From Pollenia angustigena (lineage: Eukaryota; Arthropoda; Insecta; Diptera; Polleniidae), in NCBI GenBank assembly GCA_930367215.1, contig OV884060.1, positions 94,822,151 to 94,886,150 on the forward strand: 64,000 bases of DNA. The letters run 5' to 3'. The notes beneath the pieces were generated by a model. That model worked only from the letters and a program-made list of their open reading frames with translations, ran no database searches and had not been told where the DNA came from. The translations under genes were made by a program, and so were the position numbers. Within the stretch, counting starts at the first letter, position 1. Each line of letters opens with the position of its first letter. Of this stretch, positions 1-10,455 are shown one piece after another.

Positions 1-443
1 TATGGAAATAAAAACAAAATTATTGCGACTTATGTTTTTATAAACAGCTTAAATTGGATATTTATGTGAAAAAGTGGCCACCATATATTTTTATGTGTGC
101 AGCTAACTTTGATGTTTTGTATGAAAATATTTTAAAGCTGCCCAAAAATATGAAAAATATGCAGGTATACAAAATGCACGTAAAAAAGGATTTTGCAGAA
201 TAATTCCAGAAAATATTTATTTTTTTCAGTTAAGTCAAAGTGCAGCTAATTTTGATTTTTTGTATGAAAATAATTTTAAAATGCCAAAAATTTTGTGCAT
301 TTATCTTAAATGTGCAGGTACAGAAAGTGCACTTAAAAAAGGAATTTGCATGGAATTATAAAGAATAATTCCAAAAATTATCAATTTTGTGCAGTTAAGT
401 CAAAAGTGCACGTAAGCAAAAGGCAGTTAAGTCAAAACTACTG
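1..443. mobile_element. Right part of a pogo/Tc1-type non-autonomous element, cut by the window edge
   Basis: Two imperfect direct repeats (about 98-238 and 239-405) share 'gtgcagct', 'tgtatgaaaat' and 'gttaagtcaaa'. The right end reads GTTAAGTCAAAACTACTG followed by TA. This resembles the ends of the element at 62808-63714 (CAGTGGTTTGACTTAAC / GTTATGTCAAAAGTACTG), so I infer the same pogo-like family with TA target sites. The left end lies outside the window. No coding remnant is seen here. Confidence 0.55.
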
Positions 444-445
444 TA

Positions 446-555
446 TTTCTGTTTTGTTATTATATTTAGCCATTTTTTAGCCCATTTTTTGCCGTAAATT
501 TAGCCATTTTAGCTCACCATTTTAGCAATTTTACGAAACGTTGCCCTTTTTAGCG
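446..555. repeat. Fragment of a hAT end rich in TTTAGCCATTT
   Basis: Contains 'tttagccatttt' motifs and 'ccgtaaatttagcc', closely resembling the right subterminal region of the hAT element at 47593-53741 (about 53650-53735). The terminal inverted repeat is degenerate, so this is a fragment placed between the pogo-like end and the next element. Confidence 0.4.
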
Positions 556-1110
556 TTGACAACATATTTAGTAATCGTAATAAAAACAATGAATTTCGGT
601 AAACATTTTTTTAAAGATGTAGACACTGTTTCAAAAATAGAATATGGATTGGAAAATATTAGGAATTGTTAAAAAACGTGCAATCGAAAACCGTACAAAA
701 AAAAACAATTTATAAACAATGGTCGGTCATTGCAACTTGTCGGTAATTGCAACAGGCCATATTTTTTCGAGTTACGAAAATCGAGCTCGCACTGTTTTAC
801 TTTAAAACTGTTTTATGGCCAATTTCAACTCCAAATGATTGGATGATATTATTTTTATTGAAGATAATAATACATTTAAAAATGTTTATATATAAATATA
901 TTTATTATTGAATCTTAAATGAAAATGGACCCCATCAACGCTGTAGCCTTTTTTTAAATTTTAGAGGTATATAATATTCGTTACAGCCGAATGCAAGTTG
1001 TTTTGTGTTGTAAAAATGGCTTCGTGCTTTTTTACGCTTATTTTTGCTCGAAATAGTGCTTTTTTTTACATTTTAAAGTGCTTTTTGCTCTCAAAAAATT
1101 GGCATCACTG
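556..1110 (-). mobile_element. Non-autonomous hAT-like element, copy A (inverted relative to copy B)
   Basis: Read on the minus strand it starts CAGTGATGCCAA (1099-1110), then has a 'gtgctttttt' motif array (about 1020-1090). Its body matches the element at 15502-16140 on the plus strand, for example the segments around 'gcgttgatgggg', 'atggccaattt', 'accattgtttataaa' and 'cagtgtctacatcttt'. CAGTG-starting ends are typical of hAT elements. No open frame is present, so it is non-autonomous. The far end and target duplication are not clear. Confidence 0.6.
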
Positions 1111-2385
1111 ATCTTGAACTTAAAAAAAAATTAATTTAAGTGCCTCTCTTTATTCGGCAATACTTACCTATGCGAACCAATTTTTTCGGAATTAATATTT
1201 ATTTGTTCCAATCAACGTAATAAATTAAGTTCATCCCATTTGAAAAGCATTCTACTATTGCGAAACTGCCACAAGAGTATAAATTTGGAAGATTTTATTT
1301 TAATAGTTGTATAACACAAGGGAACAAAATTAAGCATTTTTTGCGTTGCTTTACCAATTTAATATCGCTGATTTTTAAACTGCACTTCTTTTTTTTCTAT
1401 CAGCTGTGATTTGCGTGCAATATTTATTTTTTATGAATTTTGAAAACAAAAAAATCTTTTATTTTCTTACAAATTTTTTGATAAGATATTTGAAACTGAT
1501 TTATAGTCAGAAAAGTGCAGTTTTGAAATCAGTTACATTGAGTTGGTGAACAACTGCTACAAATTTGTTATACAACTTATACAATATATTACTAACATTT
1601 TTCTGCGGCTGTAAATAAATGCATTCTCTCAATTTTTTTTTACTCTCTGGTACTCACTAATACACAACCAAAAAATTTTTGGAACTCCCTGCTTTATATA
1701 TCCCAAAATAATTTTTTAAGAGCTGAAGTATCTTTAGCACTAGCTTCATATAAGTCATCTGAAGATAATGTACTCTACCCGAGTTGTCAGTCTATGAGTC
1801 CCCCCCCCCCCTAAATTAAGGGATTTTTAATTAATTTAGGGGCAAATTATTAGGGGGAAATTTCAGAAGGGATAAATTTATATTTATTGCCTTATATGTA
1901 CAATAACTAAGTTTTACTATATTTTACAGCTTGTTCTTGGTTGAGCAAAATATTTTGCAGCTGTTCAAGTTTTTCCTCTTTGTAGATAATTTAATATCAA
2001 AATTTGTACCTTTCTTCCTGCTCATTCAAGTGCCAGTTTTTCTTTTTTTGTGGATTAAAAAAAAATAAATTTACAAAGTTGTACATATGTCACAGTATTT
2101 TTTAAACTTAAATTAAGATAAACTTAAATTGTTTTGGGGAATTTCAATAAAACTTTAAAAATTTTGCTTTATTTGTGTTGTTTTATTATTTTGGCTTGAG
2201 GTCCTATATAATAATAATAATAAATAATAAATAAAATTCAAAAAAATTTTTATTTTATTTTTATATTTTTCCAATATTTCGGTCAAAATCTCTGACCATC
2301 ATCAGGGGAATCTTTTTAAAAATTTTTTTATTTAATGTGGTTGCTTTAAGTAGTGAGCTACTATCTTTTAATTTTTTGGAACATA
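1111..2385. other. AT-rich non-coding stretch
   Basis: No credible coding region. It holds a C12 homopolymer at 1800-1811 and an ATA/ATAA microsatellite at about 2205-2235. I see nothing else supportable. Confidence 0.5.
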
Positions 2386-3002
2386 CCCAGCAAAAACTTA
2401 CATTGCAAAGTAATGAGTTAAAAAGCTAATATAACGACTCTTCACTACTTATACATTGGCATTTTAACTCATTATTTTAACACGGTGATGTCATTGGAGG
2501 CAAGTACTTACCTCCCTCGCTTACAAATAGGGAGTTAAAAAGTTGTTACTCCGATGTCACCAAAATTACAACTAACATTGAATGACTTTAAAAAAAACTT
2601 TTTTTGTTACTTTTTTTTTTATTATTTTTTTTTTCTATTTTTTCTTATTTTATTTTACTTTATTTTTTTTTCTATTTTTTCTTATTTTATTTTACTTTGT
2701 TTTATTTTTTATTTTGTCTCTGGTGGGATTCGATCCGCCAACCTCGGTGCTGATAGACTAGCTCACTACCAGCTAGTCTACCGGGGCAGTGTAGTTTTTG
2801 TATAAAAAAACGTTGTTTTACTCAATTAAGAGCGTAAATATGAGATTAAATTATTGTAGGCAACTACTTACCACCCTCGCTTACAAATAGGGAGTTAAAT
2901 AAGTCATTACCAAACTACTTCTATGTAATGAAGATGGTATGTAGTAGTCATTGAAAAGTAAGTTGTTCAGTAATGGCATGTCATTACCAAGTTTTTGCTG
3001 GG
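2386..3002. mobile_element. Miniature inverted-repeat element with CCCAGCAAAAACTT ends and TA flanks
   Basis: Left end CCCAGCAAAAACTTAC at 2386; right end AAGTTTTTGCTGGG finishing at 3002. The ends are perfect inverted repeats for 14 bp and TA flanks both sides (2384-2385, 3003-3004), as for Tc1/mariner-type insertions. Inside, a segment 'ccctcgcttacaaataggg' occurs twice (about 2514 and 2874). A tRNA-derived SINE appears to sit inside (2586-2790). Confidence 0.7.
2586..2790 (-). repeat. tRNA-derived SINE-like sequence with A-rich tail
   Basis: On the minus strand, 2790 to about 2716 reads like a tRNA head. There is an A-box-like TAGACTAGCTGG and, about 45 nt later, a B-box GGATCGAATCC that fits the GWTCRANNC core. 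It is followed by a long A-rich tail (about 2715-2586, T-rich on the plus strand). The head also contains a perfect hairpin, TAGACTAGCT...AGCTAGTCTA. A tRNA-like head plus A-rich tail is the standard SINE layout (established); the family is unknown to me. It is unlikely to be a functional tRNA because the cloverleaf is poor. Confidence 0.5.
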
Positions 3003-4021
3003 TAATTAATGAAATAGCAAAATCTTGAGAATTTTTGGGCGGAAGTATTCTAAGTAAGACGTTGTGATGAGTCAAAAGTTTTTCCCTATTAAAAAATAAA
3101 TTTGCCAAATTTGGTCCTTACCTAACCTGTAGCAAATGTAGGACGTAATTTTTCAAAAATTAATTTAAACAAAAATATTGTAACAAGAATTTGAGCATAA
3201 AACATTCTGATGGTCGGCCAATAATTTAACATAGGTCTTAACCGCAACAAATTATAATACTGACATCAGTTTTTGAAAATATTGGTTAATAATTTATAGA
3301 TTCCAGAGAGAGCCCACTCCTTAACTTTTCTAATTGCCGTCGGTCGTGTGAACCTAGCATTAAGCAACTGTGTGATTACATGTTAATCATATGTGCCCAA
3401 CCATATTCGACTTAAGGAAACTTTTGTTATGTTTTATTAAACTGTCATTTTTTTAACGGAATTAATTTTTTTTTTTTATTTTTTTTCTCAAATAGAAAGC
3501 AATAGAAAGAAAGCCTTAGTAAGTTCTTGCGTATAGTATTCTTTTAACTGAGCTACCTAAACAAAAGCGGATAGCGTTTTTTATATATGAAAATACTATT
3601 GACAATACATTTTCACTATAAAAAAAACAGACCTAGCGATCTGTCTAATAAAGTTTTCCAGCCGGGTAGTGTTCAATTTGCATCCTAAGGATTTGTTTCG
3701 TAGAAAATTTATGAAAATTAGAAGTTTTGACATAAAAAACGCTTGCCGCTCTTATTTAAATAGCTCAGTAAATAAGTTTATTTAAGAATAAAATAAAATA
3801 TATTTAAATGGAAAAAAGCAACGGCTTATGGGTAAAAATTAGAGATTTATGGGCACAGATTAGAGGTATGAATAAGGTTTAAAATTTTACCCAAAACTAT
3901 GTATGTATTAGTAGTATTAAGTTTGGACTTTTATAGCCTATTTTTAGAAAATGAAAATATTTGTTCGTTCGTTAAAAAAAGGAACAAAATCAGATTTAGG
4001 TTTTCATAAAATTAAAAAAAT
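3003..4021. other. AT-rich non-coding stretch
   Basis: Only short unsupported open frames and homopolymer tracts. No recognisable repeat ends or genes. Confidence 0.4.
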
Positions 4022-4553
4022 TTTCCGGTAAATAGAAAACGGTCTTAAATTAAGTAGATTTAAAGAAAAAATAATATACGGAAAGTGGTGCAATCTAAAT
4101 TTGCAAGCAAGTTTAAAGACTGCAGTAATTTTAGAAGAAAAAATATTACTGTTTTGTTAAAATAGGTAAGAAAACAAAGGACATTTGTACCGAAATGCGT
4201 GAACATATTTTAAAATTTTTAAAATTGTTGGACGTGTCAGTTTACAGTGCAGACTGTAATAAAACACTTGTCTAAGTCTCAATCCCTAAGAAAGCAAGCC
4301 AAAAACTGGACGTCCACCCGAAATAACCTTACGAGTTTAGCAATTTATAAAAACTGTTGTAAGTTAAAATCCTAAATCAACAGCCGTGGAAAAGCGGATT
4401 CCATAGCCACGTACCAAGAAAAAACCTTAATTTGGGATATAAACAGATAAAGGCGACTCGACTTCGCACTTAAGTATGTGGGCAAATCAGTAGTCTTAAA
4501 TTTAAATAATGAAATAAATATTTTCTTTCATTTAAAAATGTTTAATTTATTTA

Positions 4554-4777
4554 GGCCCGTTTTCACAACTTACCGATAGCTAAAGGTAGGATCTTATCGG
4601 CCGTATAAAAAGTGTTCCATTATTACAACTTTACTTTAACCTACCAGGTAAGATGAACCTTACTTTACCTTTTCGCTCACTTTTGGTCAAAGTTAAAATT
4701 TAATAATTTTAATAAACACTTTTTATAAGGCCGGTTAAAGTGTACATTTAGCTATCGGTAAGTTGTGAAAACGGGCC
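4554..4777. mobile_element. PIF/Harbinger-type miniature element, copy 1
   Basis: Ends are near-perfect inverted repeats of about 30 bp beginning GGCCCGTTTTCACAACTT and ending AAGTTGTGAAAACGGGCC. A 3-bp TTA flanks both sides (4551-4553, 4778-4780). TTA/TWA duplications with GGC-rich ends are characteristic of PIF/Harbinger elements. At 224 bp it has no coding capacity. Confidence 0.8.
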
Positions 4778-5433
4778 TTATTGTTGTAAATATCACCAAT
4801 TTTTGGAAAATCAAAGAATTTTTAAGGCGTACGTACTTTTATCTGTGTGACTGTACATACAGTGTAGTAAAAAATGACACCGTTCTTCCAAAACTTCCAA
4901 AAAACTAGTGTTATCACGCAAATATCTTCTACATAAATATATGTTGATGTGCAGCAAAAGATCTTCTTTATGTATTTATTTCATTTATTGTTAACATTTT
5001 CATTAAACATTTTTATTTTTACTAATTTACTAACACTTTTATGAAATAATTTGTTTTTAAAATTAATTTAAATTTTTGTAAACAAAAGCCAGGGCTATCC
5101 ACAAACACAAAACCTTTATATGAAAAAATAATAGAAATGTACAAATATTAATGTATTGGCAATAATGTTGATTCACGAAAGAACAAAGGTCTATTTATGT
5201 CAACTATGAATAGACGAAAGCTTTTAAATGTTTTTTAAAAACCAAATGTTGAACATTATCGTATTAATACGAAAACTTCAAGTGAGAAGACTTATGTTTT
5301 ACAAAAACAGGCTGTTAATCGTAATCCTAGGAATTAAGAAACCCTGTATTTAATTTTTCCGATATACATATTTATGTATAAGTATGTTAAGTAAGTATTT
5401 TAAATAATGGAATTGATTAATTTTTGTATTTAC

Positions 5434-5643
5434 CCCGTTGCTAGATGCTATTGGACCAGTGGTGATTGTAGCGCCCTGAGTTGCTGCAGCCACTTGCCTA
5501 ATGCTGAGGCAATTGCAAATTGGTTTTGTGACGCCCAATGTGCATAAAGCATTGGACCACATCGTTTCGCCTTTGTTATCCACGTTTGTAGGATTTTCTT
5601 TTTCGTTATTAGTGTAAAAAAATTCCTTTTGTATACTTAGCAC
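5434..5643 (-). CDS. Candidate exon, unrecognised protein (duplication unit 1)
   Basis: An open minus-strand segment encodes a peptide of ordinary complexity, including GETMWSNALCTLGVTKP and VAAATQGATITTGP, unlike the Lys/Phe/Tyr-rich translation of the surrounding AT-rich DNA. A GTAAAT donor-like site follows at 5433. Upstream, a T-rich run with AG dinucleotides (about 5600-5630) could be an acceptor. I do not recognise the protein. It could be an internal exon of a host gene, an alternative exon or chance. No neighbouring exon on this strand was identified. Confidence 0.25.
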
Positions 5644-6293
5644 TTGTCAAGGCTGCTTATACGTATGCACATGTATGTATTTGGTATAGTTCTAATGGAA
5701 GTTAGACACTTATACAGTGCAAGCACAGGCAATATGTTTTTAAGTTTATTTATATTATTTATTTCCGGTAAATAGAAAACGGTCTTAAATTAAGTAGATT
5801 TAAAGAAAAAATAATATACGGAAAGTGGTGCAATCTAAATTTGCAAGCAAGTTTAAAGACTGCAGTAATTTTAGAAGAAAAAATATTACTGTTTTGTTAA
5901 AATAGGTAAGAAAACAAAGGACATTTGTACCGAAATGCGTGAACATATTTTAAAATTTTTAAAATTGTTGGACGTGTCAGTTTACAGTGCAGACTGTAAT
6001 AAAACACTTGTCTAAGTCTCAATCCCTAAGAAAGCAAGCCAAAAACTGGACGTCCACCCGAAATAACCTTACGAGTTTAGCAATTTATAAAAACTGTTGT
6101 AAGTTAAAATCCTAAATCAACAGCCGTGGAAAAGCGGATTCCATAGCCACGTACCAAGAAAAAACCTTAATTTGGGATATAAACAGATAAAGGCGACTCG
6201 ACTTCGCACTTAAGTATGTGGGCAAATCAGTAGTCTTAAATTTAAATAATGAAATAAATATTTTCTTTCATTTAAAAATGTTTAATTTATTTA

Positions 6294-6517
6294 GGCCCGT
6301 TTTCACAACTTACCGATAGCTAAAGGTAGGATCTTATCGGCCGTATAAAAAGTGTTCCATTATTACAACTTTACTTTAACCTACCAGGTAAGATGAACCT
6401 TACTTTACCTTTTCGCTCACTTTTGGTCAAAGTTAAAATTTAATAATTTTAATAAACACTTTTTATAAGGCCGGTTAAAGTGTACATTTAGCTATCGGTA
6501 AGTTGTGAAAACGGGCC
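6294..6517. mobile_element. PIF/Harbinger-type miniature element, copy 2
   Basis: The same element as at 4554-4777, carried in the second unit of the tandem duplication, with the same TTA flanks. Its presence at the same place in both units shows that the element inserted before the duplication. Confidence 0.8.
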
Positions 6518-7173
6518 TTATTGTTGTAAATATCACCAATTTTTGGAAAATCAAAGAATTTTTAAGGCGTACGTACTATTATCTGTGTGACTGTACATAC
6601 AGTGTAGTAAAAAATGACACCGTTCTTCCAAAACTTCCAAAAAACTAGTGTTATCACGCAAATATCTTCTACATAAATATATGTTGATGTGCAGCAAAAG
6701 ATCTTCTTTATGTATTTATTTCATTTATTGTTAACATTTTCATTAAACATTTTTATTTTTACTAATTTACTAACACTTTTATGAAATAATTTGTTTTTAA
6801 AATTAATTTAAATTTTTGTAAACAAAAGCCAGGGCTATCCACAAACACAAAACCTTTATATGAAAAAATAATAGAAATGTACAAATATTAATGTATTGGC
6901 AATAATGTTGATTCACGAAAGAACAAAGGTCTATTTATGTCAACTATGAATAGACGAAAGCTTTTAAATGTTTTTTAAAAACCAAATGTTGAACATTATC
7001 GTATTAATACGAAAACTTCAAGTGAGAAGACTTATGTTTTACAAAAACAGGCTGTTAATCGTAATCCTAGGAATTAAGAAACCCTGTATTTAATTTTTCC
7101 GATATACATATTTATGTATAAGTATGTTAAGTAAGTATTTTAAATAATGGAATTGATTAATTTTTGTATTTAC

Positions 7174-7383
7174 CCCGTTGCTAGATGCTATTGGACCAGT
7201 GGTGATTGTAGCGCCCTGAGTTGCTGCAGCCACTTGCCTAATGCTGAGGCAATTGCAAATTGGTTTTGTGACGCCCAATGTGCATAAAGCATTGGACCAC
7301 ATCGTTTCGCCTTTGTTATCCACGTTTGTAGGATTTTCTTTTTCGTTATTAGTGTAAAAAAATTCCTTTTGTATACTTAGCAC
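7174..7383 (-). CDS. Candidate exon, identical copy in duplication unit 2
   Basis: Identical to the candidate exon at 5434-5643, offset by 1,740. If the duplication is real, this would be a tandem exon duplication; if the assembly is wrong, there is a single exon. Function unknown. Confidence 0.22.
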
Positions 7384-7501
7384 TTGTCAAGGCTGCTTAT
7401 ACGTATGCACATGTATGTATTTGGTATAGTTCTAATGGAAGTTAGACACTTATACAGTGCAAGCACAGGCAATATGTTTTTAAGTTTATTTATATTATTT
7501 A

Positions 7502-8815
7502 TAATTACTTTTGTAAATATACATAAAACAAAATTTGCATTATCAAAATTAAAGGGTCTATAACAGCTGTGTAATAATATTTTTTTTTTTTTTTGAACGC
7601 TGCGTCGTTTTAAACGATAGTAATTTTAATGAATACTATAATTTGTGTTTAACTCTTATTTTTTTTTTATAATACTAGTACATAAGTTTTTTTTTATGTT
7701 AATATATATTGGAAATTCGTGTATATTTCGTTAAATGCATCGTGTTGAAGTTGCTGAATCCGTCTGTATTTCCGTTCTAAACTATTAATTTTTTTTTTTT
7801 TTTTTTGTATTTTACTACAACTACTAGTTTCAGTTTTAATGCTGCAGCTTCATTAATTTTTGAAACCGTCTAGTATTTCTATTACATATACAATTTATAT
7901 TTAACTGTTGAAACTGTTATTTTGTTCTTAATGAAAAGTTTATGTGTCATATTCATTTAAATAATGTAATTGTATGCACAGTAATATTTTTAACGTTAAC
8001 TAATACTTGTAGGCAAAACTTATTGTTATTAAATTTATCTATTATCAGCAGCACATTTTAAATACGCGTGTGTTTGTACATGTACATATTAACTATCCTC
8101 TGATTAACTCTCGCACATATAATAAATGGTCCCTTTTCGAGCGCGAGCAGTGCTAAAATCTGGTAATGCAGCTTACAATGAAGGTTTTTTGTATTAAAAT
8201 GCCAGTATTACCTTTTTCATAATCATCGCATTGTGTTGAAAAAAAATAAAGTCAAAAAACAATGAAAACGAATACATAAATCACATGTGTTCGATTGCAA
8301 AAGAGAAATGTTATCGTCTATTATTTCGTTTTAAAGAGCAAGGATTACTTATTTACACAGTGCTGTTGACTTAAATTTCTCTTGTTTCAGTATCGTATTG
8401 TTACTTTAGAAATAGTCTACACATATGTGTGAGTATCACTGTTCCCGTTGTTTTGTTGCGGTTGGTTGTTTAGTTTATGTTTGTATGAAGTCGTATTTGT
8501 TACCAGTGTTTGTTTTAACATAAGTGTTATTTAACATACGGGCGGAGTGGGTATGTGTTTGAGAGAGAGAGGCAGTGAATACGAGGACATTGAGAGAATA
8601 AATATGTAAAGGGAATATATATGTTTATGCCTTCTTCGCTACCACTGCTGCTGTCGTTATTATTTGCCCTACATACGAAGGAAATAATTGGGACACAAAG
8701 TTATTATCGCACTAATACATATTAAAAACGAAAAATATAATGAACTGGTACGTAATTTAAATGGACAAATAAACATAGACTCACACACACACATCTTAAA
8801 AAATAAGTTGTTGTA
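7502..8815. other. Low-repeat non-coding stretch
   Basis: AT-rich DNA without recognisable mobile-element ends. A short GC-richer patch (about 8540-8600, 'cgggcggagtggg' then a GA-rich run) and a CA microsatellite (about 8783-8793) are the only notable features. It may be intron or intergenic DNA of the putative gene at 8816-9340. Confidence 0.4.
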
Positions 8816-9340
8816 ACTTGAATTACGTTGATAGTGCAACTTCTATTTTATTTTTAATGTTGGCTTCAACTGTTGGTGGTGTTAAGGATGCCGTAAAGGG
8901 TTTTAATGATTTTGATATTTGCCGTGATGTGAGTAGAAAAGCTGCAATAATGATTTTTATATGGGTTTGTTATTGTTTCTTAAGCCAGTTTTTATGTATG
9001 TATGTTACTATATTCGTACGTAACTCCATATGTATGCACCTATGCATGTGTACATTAAAAATGGATTGGCGAATAAATTTGAGTGAACAAATGTTCTTGA
9101 TTTGTTTATAGCCAAGCTTTATACTTGGGGCATTCTGGATACAAAACGGTGGGCGACATTAATTTTGTAGTTTGGTTAGAAGGCTTTGTAAACTTGACTC
9201 GTGTAACGGGCAAAATTATTGCTGCACCGTCTACGCTACTTGGTGGCGAGTAAATGGAACCAGATGATAAGCAGGACGATGATGATGAGGACAACGAAGA
9301 GTTCGTTTTCGATGAGAATGTTGATGATGTACGTTTTTTT
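8816..9340 (+). pseudogene. Two candidate exon segments, unrecognised, interrupted by TAA
   Basis: Segment 1 (about 8870-8929) encodes STVGGVKDAVKGFNDFDICRD and ends at a consensus-like GTGAGT donor. Segment 2 starts after a T-rich tract and AG at about 9112, and is open for about 45 codons (for example YLGHSGYKTVGDINF, then WLEGFVNLTRVTGK). It then meets TAA at 9251-9253 and continues in the same frame with an acidic tract (MEPDDKQDDDDEDNEEFV), ending at a GTACGT donor-like site near 9329. The composition is protein-like, and the splice signals fit. Joining the obvious donor and acceptor does not keep segment 2 in its long frame, and the TAA interrupts it. I do not recognise the family. A decayed host gene, or exons with boundaries other than I chose, are both possible. 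Confidence 0.3.
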
Positions 9341-10455
9341 ATTGAAACAGGAATTGTTGTAACGATTTTTTTGTTCCCAGAATCATCTTTTCTTTTTTCA
9401 ATACACAGCAAACAGATAACGAACATGCACATTTTTAGAGCAATTAATTGAAGCATTAACCAAAGCTTGACAAGTTGTCGTTTTTTTTTTAAAGTAGGCT
9501 AGGCTTTTATAAATCTATGGATAAAGATTTCAAAAAATCACTTCTTCTATGTTTTGTTAAAAACAGTTTGCTTTCTTTGTTGCAAGGTATAAGTTGCATA
9601 TCCTTTAAGGTTGGCCTAAAATAAACACAATAATGAAAAAACTACACGTAGGTTACACAAAACACTTTAACAGGCATTTTGCAAACAGGTAATTAATTTT
9701 ATCCTCCTTTTTACATAATTTTATTCTTTTTAATATGCCACATATACATTTATACATACATATAAGAAGCACACAAACTGAGGTCATACAGAAAACACAT
9801 CTCGTTCACATTAAAATGAAAAGAATTTACACATTTAAAACTTTTTTTTTATTAAAATCGAAGTAGCCTTTTTATTGAAAGGTACAAATTAATTTTTCGT
9901 TTCTGTTAAGAATGTGATTAAATTATTATTTTGCAAGAATTTACTTTTAATTTCAATTTATCCAATGCGACGACAACTTAATGCAGCAGTTCACTTGTCC
10001 TGCTTTTGAATAAAACTCACAAAGTGCACTGCCCTCATAACCGAAAGACGAATCGGAACTGAAATGGTCCAGCGCTACAGTTTACATAAACTCAATGCAT
10101 ACATTTTGCAATGAACGTTGAGGCTGTTAAAAAAATGTTAAATTACATTTGACCTAGTTTTCCAAGTCTTTTGTCACACATTAAGGATATATGAGAACGA
10201 AGAAAGTGCATACAACTGTAATATCAAAAAACGAGAGTGTAAATTAGTGTTGCCTGAACTTCATGCCCAAAAATATTAAAATAATTAACAACAGTTGCAA
10301 AAAAAAAACGATAAACAAATCGCAAAACAATATTTAATTAAAAAATATTTTTAAAAATAAAGTAATTCATTTTTTTAAGTCAACTAGTTAAGGTTAAGTA
10401 TCAATAAAACAAACATTCAAGGCGAATTCAATAATATGGCCTCGATGGCGAATTC
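9341..10455. other. AT-rich stretch, no gene seen
   Basis: Homopolymer A and T runs and scattered short open frames. The minus-strand serine-rich frame opposite the acidic exon is a shadow of it. No mobile-element ends were recognised. Confidence 0.4.

Larger units (their letters stand above)
4022..7501. repeat. Tandem duplication of a 1,740-bp unit
   Basis: Unit 1 is 4022-5761 and unit 2 is 5762-7501, offset exactly 1,740. Reading both line by line I noticed one difference (T at 4838, A at 6578). The junction has only 1-2 bp of microhomology, and the flanks diverge at once at 4021 and 7503. The unit contains a PIF-type miniature element and a candidate minus-strand exon. It could be a recent segmental tandem duplication or an assembly duplication of one locus. 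Confidence 0.95.

Noticed and set aside
2716..2790. Functional tRNA gene
   Set aside because: Pol III boxes are present but arms do not form a good cloverleaf and an A-rich tail follows; a SINE head is more likely.
2554..2805. Open frame of 83 codons on the plus strand
   Set aside because: Mostly Phe/Tyr from T-rich tract; it is the complement of the SINE-like A-rich tail.
9106..9456. Ser-rich minus-strand frame
   Set aside because: Direct antisense of the Asp/Glu-rich plus-strand segment; the serine run is the complement of GAT/GAC codons.
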